Shown here piece by piece: positions 1-10,970 of a DNA stretch of 64,000 nucleotides. This DNA comes from Biomphalaria glabrata (lineage: Eukaryota; Mollusca; Gastropoda; Planorbidae), in assembly GCF_947242115.1 (NCBI RefSeq), contig NC_074712.1:20918915-20982914 (forward strand). Reading direction: 5' to 3'. The notes below the pieces were generated by a model, which saw only the letters and a program-made list of their open reading frames with translations, did no database searches and was not told the DNA's origin. Made by a program: the position numbers and the translations under genes. Within the stretch, counting starts at the first letter, position 1. Each line of letters starts with the position of its first letter.

Positions 1-690
1 TGGGGTTTTATGCCTCATCATGTGGCTGGTGAGACATATGTGAGCCCGGAATGTTCGGCTGCACACTGGGCAGGTTATTCCAGCTGGAGCTAGTGTCGTG
101 GGCCTTTTTTTCTCTGGCGTTTTTTTTTTTTTGCCAGCGTGGTTCTCTTTTCCTCTGCAACCTGTGCTCCAGTTTTCACAGCGCGACGCCATGATGCTCT
201 GTTATGTGCCTCTGTCTCCCAGGTGGTTGAGTCTATGCTGAACGCCTTCAGAGAAGCTTTGAGGGTGTTCCTGATGCGATTTCTTTGACCACCTTGCGAT
301 CGCTTTCCTTCACTTAGTTGGTCATACAAGAGTCGTTTAGAGATGCGGTAGTCTTCCATTCTGCAGACGTGTCCTGCCCATCGCAGCTGAGACTGCATCA
401 GGGTTGTATGGATGCTTTGCAGGCCGCTCTTCGAAGGACTTCAGTATCTGGTATTATGTCTTGCCATTTGACATTCAGTATTTTTTTTTAGACATGTCAT
501 GTGGACGTGATTTAGTTTCTTTGCATGTTTTTTGTACACTGTCCACGTTTCTGAGGCATAGAGCAATGTAGGGAGGATGACGGCTCGATAGATCCCTAGC
601 TTTGTATGTGTGGTGGTACCACGTCTGTTCCAGATAAAAAATTGTGAAGCTGCTACATCGCGTACGGCTGGTCTGTCTCGTCAAAACTGC
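1..690 (-). mobile_element. RTE-like LINE, 3' end of ORF2 (partial, runs off the window)
   Basis: The minus strand encodes the C-terminal part of a non-LTR reverse transcriptase. Around 690-440 it reads a YRAVILPTLLYASETW-type segment, then IIPDTEVLRRA, then LRWAGHVCRMEDYRISK and a WE-x2-A-x2-R-x-SWR tail (398-150). Near the edge (about 90-20) is a C2H2 finger, CPVCSRTF...HICLTSHMMRH. This order is usual for the C-terminal end of RTE-like invertebrate LINEs; the clade name is from memory. The pieces lie in more than one frame: there is a shift near 470-480 (a T run) and another near 110-130 (poly-T on plus), so the copy is dead. The 3' end lies outside the window. Confidence 0.8.
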
Positions 691-731
691 AACTCTAGTG
701 TTCCGCGAAAAACAGTTTGAGAAACACTGAT
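690..731. mobile_element. hAT-type terminal fragment
   Basis: Read on the minus strand from 731, the sequence starts CAGTGTTTCTCAAACTG and continues into a GCGGAACACTAG motif. Both are typical of the ends of hAT-type non-autonomous elements. No matching second end was found, because the LINE end abuts it. Fragment only. Confidence 0.35.
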
Positions 732-2183
732 TTCAATCATCCTGCACCTGGTCTATTACTCTATGTACGACTGTGTGAGCATGATGTGTCTGTTAGGCTG
801 AACCGAGGGGCTAGTCTAATTATAAGGCAAAAGAAACAATCATTCTCAAATACACACAGATATTGTAATTAAAATTATATTTATCTAACTAGACATTTCA
901 AATATCTAATAATACAGAACTAAAGTCCTGACACCCCACAACATACGTTTTAGCCCGTAAATTATTGTATCTGTTACAATGAGATTAAACAGACCTCTCT
1001 CTTTCTCTTTCCTTTTCTCTCTCTCTCTCTCTCTCTTTCTTTCTCTTTCTGGAACCCATATTTTTTAGTTTTTTCACCCTGCGCATCGTAATTTTCGACA
1101 TGGGCGTTTCACTTGATTTGGAATATTATTTTTTATTTCTCTGAAATTCACAGATGTCGTCATTGAAATCAGTTGAGAAAAGACAAGATTCTGTTGAATA
1201 AACACACTAGAATAATTATAACGATAACACCAATATTGTTTTATTATTTTTATTTTAAAATGTAGTAAGAAATTGATGTCCTTTATTTATAAGTAAAGTC
1301 AATTCAATAGTTGCACGTTTCCTGTGATAAAAAATGACCATAAAGGACTGCCATAGAAGAAAATAAAATGACGCTTTCACTGGTTCATTATACAGACGCC
1401 TGCAATACTGTATTTGCTTGACACCCCTGGAAATACAGACACATATCATCTGAATGTTCATTTTATATTTTATCATTTGTTTAAATGTCAATCGTTTAAT
1501 ATGGGTACATTTACATGTTTCTTAATTAGCAACAACGTCGACCAGATAAAATTAAATCATAGGCGACAGACAATTTTTTTTCAATATGCAAATTGAGACA
1601 AATAGATTAAATATATATTATTATATTAATGTATATAAAATACTACATTAGATATTATATAGATAGTGGATTAGCTAGTGCTCCTTGCAAACATACGTCT
1701 AACGGAAGTGTTGCCAACTGTGCCAAATAACTACTGTTGAAAAGACGGGCGCCAAAAAGCAGTTCCATAAGGTCGAGGGTTAGGGTTAGGGTACCATTAG
1801 GTCGAGTTTTAGTCGATTTAGTCTAAATGTTAAAAATGTGTACGCATCATTTCTCCCACTTCCCATTCTCGGATCAAGTTGAAACGTTGCGAAATTATTC
1901 ACTGTCCCTAACAAAATACAAATCAATCAAACAATTAAGAACTCAATTATTTAATAAATGGTAATTTTGTTTGATACAGAAAAGGGGAAAAATCTTACAA
2001 TATTGAGATTTATGGCTACACAAGTGCCGTTTATTTTTCTTATCTAACCTTTTTTTTCAAGGTATATTGCTTTTTTTTAAATTTTATTTCGAACTTTGGA
2101 CTTATTCAGTTTTATTTTTCAAAAGATAACTTGTTGCTGCGGAGAAATGTTTGAGCATTGCAGAAATTCCTACTCTTAGACTA
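731..2183. other. Non-coding, AT-rich; microsatellite and dispersed-repeat scraps
   Basis: No supported gene. It holds a (CT)n microsatellite at about 1000-1050, two and a half telomere-like TTAGGG units at about 1777-1793, and at 1840-1910 a scrap of the dispersed snail-type repeat whose core is TCTCGGATCAAGTTGAAA; better copies lie at 4158-4668 and 23580-23720. Confidence 0.6.
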
Positions 2184-2530
2184 GGGGTTGGCTAATTACA
2201 GTCCGCGGAAAAATGCAAGTATATTAAAAATAACCAATTTTAAACATTTATAAAAATTATTGAAACTCCTGCTTCTTATCACTTATAATGAAGAGGCTAC
2301 AGAACCATTGTCTCTACACGTCATTCTAAAATGTTTCAAGAAAACGATGATTATGCTTATTGTCAATATTACGAAACAGTCAAAGACACAAACTCAGGAC
2401 AATTTGTATTCAGTGCTATGAAGAACTGTGTTGAAAGTGTTGGGTTGGCTTGGAACAAGTTGGCAATCGTAACATTAGAAGAAACCCGTGCTTTGACTGA
2501 GAAAAACATTTTTTTTAAAATAAATTAAAG
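2184..2530 (+). mobile_element. hAT transposase remnant (GTF2I-repeat/SCAN-like type)
   Basis: At 2331-2528 a short frame reads YYETVKDTNSGQFVFSAMK followed by CVESVGLAWNKLAIVT and ALTEKN. This resembles the hAT transposase stretch in which a phrase like LKGTTTGEDIF is followed by a GLxWNKLxxVTTDGAPALTGKN phrase. The catalytic-type TDGA is degraded here (TLEET). About 150 bp upstream, at 2184, is a GGGGTTGGCTAATTACAG sequence resembling the start of hAT elements. The far end was not found. It is an old, non-functional copy covering about 65 residues of a protein that is normally several hundred long. Confidence 0.6.
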
Positions 2531-4157
2531 AATAATATCCCAATAATAAATTCTAAAAGTTTGCACTAAGCTCCATTGAATATAAAACATGATGACCTAA
2601 TTATCTCAGAGCTAAGGGCAGTTTCGATAAGTACTTGAAGATTTAGAAACAAAATATCAGAATTCGGTACCACTGTAGCATCCATTGGCTTAGCATGGAC
2701 TAAAAAATGCTTTTTCGACACTAGAGGGTCACTCAACTTTGGAGATTCGAGTTTTTATAGCATTTCATTTATTCATACCGATTGACCGATTGACCTAACA
2801 AGGAACAAAGCTTTCGACTATGTCACACGGCTTCGACCAGGGGTCTACAAAGGGAAAAAATGGGGGTCTATGAGATGTCCACGAGGTCTACCATTTAATG
2901 GATTTTATTTCATTCGTGACTTTTCACATCCCATTAATGCAAATATTTTATGCACTAATATATGATTAGTACCTTACGAAATCCTTTAAATATTTATCCT
3001 GCTATTCAAACGAAAAAAAATTGTATTTAATTTCAACACTTATTTTAATAGCTTAATTTTGTCTTTTTGTAATTAATTTTTAACACAAATAAATGTATAT
3101 TGTACAGCGTTGATTTTTTTTTAATTGGGATGATGGTGGTTTATGAGCGTCTTACAATATCTCTTTTACTTATAGCCAAATACGGAAAACACTATAGGTC
3201 AAAAAATTGATTTTACCAGCAGTTGAAGTAATTTTTTAATTTTTTTTTTACAAACTTACATATGATATTATTAAACGAATAAGCAACAATACAGTTCAAG
3301 GACACATCGGTGGTATTAGTTATAACATTAAAAGTTTCTTATGTAATTCTCAGCAAACAACATAAACAGTCTGGGATCAATCTCTGACAGGGTTTATCGC
3401 TGTGTGCTGTGTGCTGTTAACTGCCTAAGGGTCACCGACTCCTTATTTTTCCTAAGGATTGACCCACAAAATCTTCCCCTTGTTTGGGTATAGCTGCAAG
3501 GCAGCAAAGATTTGAATTCAGTTTTCCTTCTGCTAGGTGGGTAGCAAGCCAAGGCTAATGAGCCCTTCTCCTGTTAGTGAAAACAGTTTGCGGACCTAAT
3601 ATTTGAGCCACGTGTGAAAGATCAAGAAATACACAAGAATCTCACCTTTTCTAAAACTTTTGCAATAATACTTAAGACAAATTAATTAATTAATTAATAT
3701 TTAATGTTTGAAGGACTATTTCAAAGAACAATACACAGAAATACATATTAATTGTTATTTTAATTGGTTTAAATTTGAATTTTATCAATAAATCTCTATA
3801 ACTTCAAATGTAGCTTTAAATTACTTTTTCACTCTTCTTTAACTACAATTAGAAATTAGTATTAAAAATGTTGATGGATTGCAAAAATACAACGCAAGCT
3901 AAGCAAGCGGTCTAACGAAAACCAGAAAACATAGCAAGAGGTCTACAAAACAAAAAATGGGAACTACTGATTTTTTTATCAACACGAGAGAGGTGACGAT
4001 GGTTTCTAGAGATTGGTCCTCGTGTTCTTATAGCATTTTATTAAAAGAATTCATTCCGAATGACGTCAAAGGAAAAAAACTCCCAATACGTCACACGGCC
4101 TAGTTAGACTAAGAAATGTCTTACACATAATATAAGCTTTTTTTTAAAGTATATAAT
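2531..4157. other. Non-coding region with old repeat scraps
   Basis: No gene seen. CAGGGGTCTACAAA at about 2838 and GGTCTACAAA...ACTACTG at about 3930-3968 look like ends of a decayed hAT-type element. A stretch near 2755-2850 is re-found, diverged, at 4025-4110, sharing a GTCACACGGC core. The rest is AT-rich and uninformative. Confidence 0.4.
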
Positions 4158-4668
4158 ATGTTTTTCTTGTTTACAAAACTTATATCAAGTTACTCTGTCC
4201 GTCTTTTAAAAAGTTTATACAAGTTTTTCTCCCAATCTCAAAATCAAATGAAATTAAAACTTTACACAATGATTCATTGGCATCGACAAGATATGAATTA
4301 ATAAAGAAAAAATAACCAATTAGTTAATTCATTCATTACCGGTTATAAATTATTTTGTTTTCCTCCGTCAAGGGAAATGAATCCTTCAGTATTTACATAT
4401 AAGGCTAACCCATTAAGTAAATAAATATGTTTTTTTTTCTCCCAAACCTTTTCTCGAATCAAGCTGAAACTTTAAGCAATTATTTATTGTACCTAGCAAA
4501 AGATGGAACATTTAATTAATTAACTCATTTTTATACTGATTCTTGTGTTGTCAGGTAAAAGAAATAATTATGAAAAATTTCAGCTTGATTCGAAATTGGG
4601 TGTGGGATAAATAACGTGTCCAAACTTTTTAGCAGACAGACAGAGTGAATTGATATAACCTTTCGCTA
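4158..4668. repeat. Fold-back (inverted-repeat) dispersed element
   Basis: The left side (TATATCAAGTTACTCTGTCC, then TCTCCCAATCTC) and the right side read on minus (TATATCAATTCACTCTGTC, then CCCACACCCAATTTCG) are inverted copies of one sequence. A second inverted pair, CGAATCAAGCTGAAA at 4455 against its complement near 4580, lies inside. The same core recurs at about 1840-1910, 23580-23720 and 54870-54900, so this is a dispersed family. No protein is encoded. Confidence 0.55.
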
Positions 4669-4714
4669 AACTTGAATTCATACCACACCTACAGGCATCA
4701 AAATAAAAATTTAC

Positions 4715-4927
4715 CGTTTGGTTTCACAAATATATTGCGTCCAGGTTGAAACAGACTCCTATCTACACGAGTGTACATCCGACAGGTATATCCGTCGAAA
4801 AGAACAGCCTGGCATTGGATCAAACTCATGCATAGCTCTTGGCAGGACGGGGCGGTGCTTGTCAGTGAAAGTTGTGGACTTCTTAGATCAAAGATGTCGC
4901 CTCCTATCTGGTAACAACAGGGTAGAC
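4715..4927 (-). CDS. Host exon, PAN/apple-like domain (minus-strand gene, exon D)
   Basis: The minus strand between an AAG acceptor after a pyrimidine-rich run (exon begins 4927) and a GTAAAT donor (exon ends 4715) reads 71 codons in one open frame. It includes CCYQIGGDIFDL, then CQELCMSLIQCQAVLF, YTCRMYT and a closing VKPNG. The spacing C-x3-C-x5-C with a later C-x-x-Y is typical of PAN/apple-like modules in mollusc secreted and lectin-like proteins. The exon is 213 bp and symmetrical (phase 1 on both sides), so it could be added or skipped without changing frame, and its phase matches the exon at 13369-13587. An alternative acceptor (CAG, exon from about 4909) would break the phase match. 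The next exon downstream was not found. PAN domains bind protein or carbohydrate; the ligand is unknown. Confidence 0.6.
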
Positions 4928-4929
4928 CT

Positions 4930-5917
4930 TCGGAAATTGGAAATACATAATTAGAGAATAACAAGTATTAGGTGGTGAAAGAATTACTAGCACTACATCA
5001 AACTGTGCACGACCAATGGATTACAAAATTAGAATAAAAATATTAGAACCAATAATTTTAGTTGTAGTGCTACAAAGTTCGTTTTTAAAAAGCATACACA
5101 CCACACCGTTTCAACAGGGCGCCTAAGAAAGGCAGCTTTGAACTTATAATTTAGATATAAGAGTGGCAGAGACTCTATGGGGATCTTCTGAAGTATGTTC
5201 TTCCCCTTTTACGAGCAGATACCAGTGTTGCGTTGAAACCCGCTAATATAAAGTATGCCTTAACACTTCTTAGGCCCATTAGTAGTAGCGTTCTCGTCTG
5301 CTTATATTTTAATGCTCGCTCCCCCACATACAAACAAAACATACACACACTACTTTTTAATGAAACGCCTCTCGCCAACAATACACCATTACACTTTATG
5401 GACCTTGTATATTCAGTGCAACAACCAGCCATACAGTAACGCCATAATTTTTGCCATCCTCCAATAGAGAGCATACATTCCTAACCAAGAACTTTTAAGT
5501 CCCTCCAATAGGAACCTGGACAGCTAATACCAAAATTGGCTCTAACTATTTTTTTAATTTTAACAGTTGATGTAAATCTTTGAGTAAAGAATTGTTGGCT
5601 CGTTGGTCACACAGGGAAAACTCGAGTTTGACCGTTATAATTTTTCAAAACACAAAATAAATATAAATTTGGCTGGAGACTATAGCTGGGTATAGAGCCA
5701 ACTTGGCGTAGTCAGCCGTATTACCGTAATTGGGACATAACCGAGTACATTTAAAGTTTCTTCAAATTTAGTAAATTTTATAAGCGTTTTTAAGTTAATT
5801 TAATATAGTTTACATCTAGATTCTAGATCTAAAAGTAGATCTAGACTAGATCTTAAGAGTTGCAAATCAGAACTTTAGGTCTAGTGTTAGATCTAGATGT
5901 CTATAAAATGATCATAT
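4930..5917. other. Intronic or intergenic, no gene seen
   Basis: AT-rich DNA with one repeat shared with 48722-48840 (core GAGTAAAGATTTACTAG-like followed by CTCGTTGG). At 5810-5905 is a run of AGATCTAG/TCTAGATC palindromes, a motif that recurs at 12060-12330, 23280-23460 and 42155-42180. Confidence 0.5.
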
Positions 5918-6482
5918 TGTTACGAATCTCACTATCCGGCTCTCTGCAAACTGCACCTTGCACCACCAACTGAAAGAACTTGACAACTCAGGGCTCCAAA
6001 TAATGTAATAGTTTAATGTCAATAAATAACAGCCAATACTGTACAATTGGCAGCACGTAACACAAGACTGTACAAATATCTATCCTGTTAATAGCCGTGC
6101 CGCCGTCTCAACTCTTGCACTGGTCTCTCCGTCTCGTCTGGGATTTGTACTGAGCAGTAGTAACGAACCGTAGATCGGGAAGTTGTCACTGACTCGACTC
6201 TGATACCTTCGCTCTTTATATAGGGTCCCTGCTGGCTTTCTAGAACCGGGCAGAACGTCGGTCGACCATTCTGGGTGGTCATATGACTACATCCCTCGTG
6301 ACGCTCCTGACCTCTGTTCACGACGCCGATCCTACTCGAACCTTCATGTTGACACTCGTCTCGGTTTACCGTCGTAGCTCGTCACGGTTGACGGCTCGTC
6401 AACCGTTGGCCTGGGGCGATTTGTGTCGGCTGACTACACACACACCACTACCCCCATCTGTGCCACCACCAAGTTTACAACA
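5918..6482 (-). mobile_element. LTR-like repeat, family A, copy 1 (solo)
   Basis: A 565-bp unit with TGTT...AACA ends, preceded by ATAT (5914-5917) and followed by ATAT (6483-6486). Read on minus it carries a TATA box (TATATAAAG, complement of 6213-6221), which suggests minus orientation. There is no internal coding region, so it is a solo LTR. Related partial or split copies lie at 6487, 10519, 25031 and 41611. The two adjacent copies are very similar, suggesting moderate age or a local duplication. Confidence 0.7.
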
Positions 6483-6486
6483 ATAT

Positions 6487-7051
6487 TGTTACGAATCTCA
6501 CTATGCAGGCTCTCTGCAAACTGCACCATACACCACCAACTTAAAGAACTTGACAACTCAGGGCTCCAAAGTAACGTAATAGTTTAATGTAAATAAATAA
6601 CAGCCAATACTGTACAATTGGCAGCACGTAACACAAGACTGTACTAATATCTCTCCTGTTAATAGCCGTGCCGTCGTATCAACTCTTGCACTGGTCTCTC
6701 CGTCTCGTCTCGGACTTGTACTGAGCCTTAGTAACGAACTGTAGATCGGGAAGTTGTAACTGACTGGTCTGATACTTTCGCTCTTTATATAGGGTCCCAA
6801 CTGGCTTTCTAGAACCGGACAGAACGTCGCTCGACCATTCTGGGTGTCAGATGACTACAACCCTCGTGACGCTCCTGAGCTCTGTTCACGACGTCGATCC
6901 TTCCCGAACCATCATGTTGAAACTCGTCTCGGCCGTACTGACGTAACTCGTCACGGTTGACCGCTCGTCTAGCGCTGACCTGGGGCGATTTGCGTCGGCT
7001 GACTACACACACACCACTACCCCCATATGTGCCACCACCAGGTTTATAACA
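6487..7051 (-). mobile_element. LTR-like repeat, family A, copy 2 (solo, head-to-tail with copy 1)
   Basis: Same family, same length (565 bp) and same orientation as the unit at 5918-6482. It starts directly after the shared ATAT and is followed by ATAT again (7052-7055). A TATATAAAG box is on minus at 6783-6791. No gag or pol sequence lies between the two units. Confidence 0.7.
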
Positions 7052-7068
7052 ATATCAAGAAATAATCG

Positions 7069-7072
7069 CACA

Positions 7073-7107
<35 letters not shown>

Positions 7108-7118
7108 TAATAATAATC
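7069..7118. repeat. (AAT)n microsatellite
   Basis: Repeated AAT/TAA units with one AAC interruption, directly after the LTR pair. Confidence 0.9.
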
Positions 7119-7940
7119 TTTATTGTTCGTAAGAAAATGTGTCTTACAATTGGTGCATTACACTAAACACAACATTATAACAATAAAAAAAACAAAATGT
7201 ACATTCACACCAGGCTCACTCATAATTTGCTTGTGAAAAGTTTATATCAGATGGTTTTTATTTAATGATTTGATTGCCAAGGACCAATGAGTTTTTATGT
7301 CTGTTTGTCTTTGCTATCGCAATCTTGTATCTCTTGGAGATGGTAAAATCACAAAATCCTGACCCAAAAGGAGATTTTTTATTCCTAGAATCGTTTTAGC
7401 TTTTTTTATAGATGTTTGACTCAAACAGCTGTCCAAATGGGTTTTGTTTTTAGCCAATAATTTTACCAGCAGCATGGATTCTATGAAGTTTTTTTAAATT
7501 TTTAATGTTCAGATTGCCATACCAGGCAGTGATATTAAAACTTAAAATATTGCAGATGTGAGCGTGATGAAAAATAGCCTAGACCTTTTCGCTAACATTA
7601 AACGAGGACAGTTTTCTCAGTAATCTTAATCTTTGCTGCCTTTTTTTGCTGATATAATCAGTATTTGCAATAAAATTTAGTTTATTTTCTAGGATATTAC
7701 CAGAGCTTTAAAAATATTTTTCATGAATCTACGTTTCAAGAATGACCTCTCCGCTGAACAAACTGTTACAGGCAGTGACTAGGAATAATGTAAATGGGCT
7801 TTTGTTGCTGCACATAAAAACTACATATATATTTCAGACGCGAATAGCCTAAATTTTAAGAAAAAGAAATTAATAAAGTCATTTCTCTAAAAAAGAAGTT
7901 ACGAATATAAAACCACAGACCTATATATACTACAGTCAAT
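7119..7940. other. Non-coding, probable decayed LINE 3' sequence
   Basis: No open frame of note. The stretch from 7115 on (TTTATTGTTCGTAAGAAAATG... and a CCAGGCAGTGATATTAAAAC segment on plus) looks like the 3' end of another very old LINE on the minus strand, but no motif is clear enough to name it. Confidence 0.25.
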
Positions 7941-10436
7941 CTTATCTTATCTTATATAATACAGACATTTCATCAAAATAGAAGATGATTACGTCCTACG
8001 CGTCATGCATTCAGTCATGCATATTAACCAATGACTTAAATGCTGCCAAGTTACTGGTTTTCCTGGCTAGCTCAGGCAACTCATTCCATGCTCTAATAGC
8101 ACTAGGGAAGAAGGAGTATTTGTACAAATTTGTCCTAGCATATGGGATGAGGAATGTGCCTTTATCTTTGTGTTTTCTGAGTATTTTATTAAATTTTGTT
8201 TTTGTATTTGAAAATTATGGTTCAGTGTTTTATGTATAATTGCTAATTTACTTTTGAGTCTTCTGTCCTGAAAGCTTTCTAAATTTAGTGATTTTACTAA
8301 AGGTGTTACTCTAGTCAAATGTGAATATTCGTTTGTTAGGAATCTCACCGCTCTGTTTTGTGTTCCAATTTCTTAATGTTTTCTTGAGTTGAAGGGTCCG
8401 AAACAGAGGATGCATATTCTATTATGGGCCTAACGAAGGTTAAATAACATTTTAGTGTTATGTTCTTATTTGATTTATAGAAACCTTAATGCTTTTTTTT
8501 TATTTTTCCATAGTTTCATCAATATGGGGATTCCATGATAGTTTTTCATTTATTATAACACCTAGGTATTTTGAGTTTTTTAGTTTGTGTTACTGATGGA
8601 ACATTAAATTTATCTTTTTTGTTACTCTTAATAACTGACATTTTTCAAGGTGGAAAGACACTCTCCAATTTGATTCCCATTTCTGTAATTCATCTTATTC
8701 TCTTTTTTAAATTTCTTTATCTTGTGTTGTTTTATTGTTCTATATATTATGCAATCGTCTGCGAATTCCTGACTTTTGTTCCTGAACTAATGCAATTTGG
8801 TAAATCATTTATATAAATTAAAAATAGTAGTGGACCTAAGTGTTCCTTGAGGTACACCTGAGTTTACTGTTATTGGTGATGATTTAGAGCCATTTATTAT
8901 TACATTTTGTTCTCTCCCTATCAGAAAATCTTTAATACACTGATGCAATGAACCATCAATGCCAAAATATTTTAATTTTTTAAGCAAACTATTGTGGTGA
9001 ACTTAGTCAAAAGCTTTGGAAAAATCTAATAAAAGAGCATCTATTTGCTCACTGTTATCTAAACCTTTTGAAAAATCTTCAATTAGTCCTTTTAATTGTG
9101 TTTCACATGATCTATATTTCCTAAAGCCAAGTTGGTAAGGAGTAAGGACATTATGTTTGTCTAAGTGGTTTATGACGTTGCTACATATTATGTGTTCTAG
9201 GATTTTGCATGTGATGCTGGTAAGTGATACTGGTCTGTAGTTTCCTGCGTCAGATTTTTCTCCTTTTTTTAAATAGAGGGGTGACATTAGCTTCTTTCCA
9301 GTCCCTTGGTACTCTGCCCTGGTTAGAAGATGTCCAGACGCTTTATTAGGTTTGATGTTGGCTAATAGTTTTTGAATTCCATTTTCTTGTACTACTATAT
9401 CTTCTATGTTGTCTACTTGGTTCAAATTAAGTAATATGTCTTTGTCTTCTGGGGCTGAAAATGCTGATGCAAAGTATTTGTTTAGGATGTTTGCTATAGT
9501 TTCATTATCATTATGTATTATGTTTTATTCATCTTTTAATGGCGCTATGCCTGTTGTTTCCATTTTCTTAGACCTAATGTATGACCATAGGTTTTTGTTG
9601 TTATCTTTAGATATTACATTGTTTATGTATTCACTCTGCAGCTGTCTGCTTATTTTTTGGGTTAACTGTTTAATTTTTATATACTTTTTGTAAACTCTTT
9701 CTGCATTAGTTTCTTTAAATTTTCTATATAGGTTTTCCTTCTGTCTACAAAGCTTCTTTAGTCTATTATTAAACCAGCATTTATTTATTTTGTTTGATGT
9801 GTATTTAGTTGGTATATGATTTTCTATAATGCTTTTAATATGGTTTTTAATGAAATTCCAGAGGTCATCGACTGGTTGGTTAATGTCTTTTTCTAATAAG
9901 AATGTTTGTTGGAAGTTTAATGCAGCTTGGTGTAGTTGTGTTGGGTTGCATTTGTTCTTCTTCTTCTTCTTCATCGTTCTCATTGTTATGTTGGAGTGTT
10001 CATATGACTAGACCAATACATGAGATGAACTGCGCAGTGGTTTCCAAATCAGGGAGCTCTCCATATAGTTTTCTTTCTATTGGGGTGATTTGGGGCCGTG
10101 CATTTGTTCAAGAGTAAGATTTTTCTTTTGTATTTTATATTGGCTACTGCTTTTATCTGACTGTGTATTTTTATGATCTCATGGTATGATAGACCTGAGA
10201 TAATATCATAATCAACTACTAATCCAGGTCTGTTGGTTAAGAAGAGATCTAATGTGTTGTTTAATCTAGTTGGCTTTTTAATGATTTGATCTAAACTTAG
10301 GTTGTGTAAAGTTTCTATGAAAAGCACATATATGTCCTTAAGGTTTTGGTGTTTATCTATGGTTAGTGTTTTCCAATTTATATCAGGTAGGTTGAAATCA
10401 CCAATATAAAAAAACTGCATTTTTATCTATACAATA
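7941..10436 (-). mobile_element. CR1-like LINE, copy A (3' two thirds of ORF2, degenerate)
   Basis: Nearly the same sequence as copy B at 19770-23290. The minus strand starts inside the endonuclease (GDFNLPDINWKTL at 10420; LDLFLTNRPGLVVDYD near 10230), continues through RT blocks (GNYRPVSLTSITCKILEH at about 9200, LLLDFSKAFD at 9003-9040, SGVPQGT at about 8850) and ends with the tail CTTATCTTATCTTATATAAT (plus) at 7941. A FADD-containing segment is lost in frame-broken sequence at 8570-8810. There are at least six frame breaks and an in-frame gap relative to copy B at 9300-9330. It is 5'-truncated. It sits in the large intron between host exons at 4.9 and 13.4 kb. Confidence 0.85.
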
Positions 10437-10518
10437 TTGAATATGCTTCTACATAAAGATCTATTTTTCAACTCCAAGACCTAATATACCAATATAATAA
10501 TATTAAGACCTAATATAT

Positions 10519-10970
10519 TGTTACGAATATCACTATCCAGGCTCTCTGCAAACTGCACCTTAAATTACCAACTTAAAGAACTTGACAACACTATAATAGT
10601 TGAATAAATCTGCGCCAATACTGTACAATTGGCAAAACGTACACTGTACAAATATCTCTCCGTTAATAACCGTACCGCCGTATCAACTCTTGCACTGGCC
10701 TCTCCGTCTCGTTTCGGGCTTGCACTGGGCTCAACAGTTCAGGACTGACTTCACACAATAGGCTCGTTGTGTCGGACTCGATCGCAGACCAAGATCAAGA
10801 CGCCAGTCGTCTCAACTGTACTTGACAGTATTCCGCACCGAACCGTCGTAATGCTCCGTACAGAACCACACCGTTGAATTGTGCCTTAGTCGACCGTGTT
10901 CTGAACCCCTGTCGTGAACCGTCTTTACTGCGACATCTCCGCTCTTTATATAGGTCCCTGCTGGTCTGTC
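10519..10970 (-). mobile_element. LTR-like repeat, family A, partial copy
   Basis: Starts TGTTACGAATATCACTATCC after an ATAT, matching the ends of the units at 5918 and 6487, and runs to about the CTTTATATAGG box before RTE-like LINE sequence takes over. Its middle (GTCGGACTCGATCGCAGACC) is shared with the copy at 25031 but not with the 5918/6487 pair, so two subfamilies exist. Confidence 0.65.

Noticed and set aside
5175-5474. 99-codon minus-strand frame with several cysteines
   Set aside because: Cysteine spacing does not fit PAN or another module, and no splice sites of the right phase bound it.
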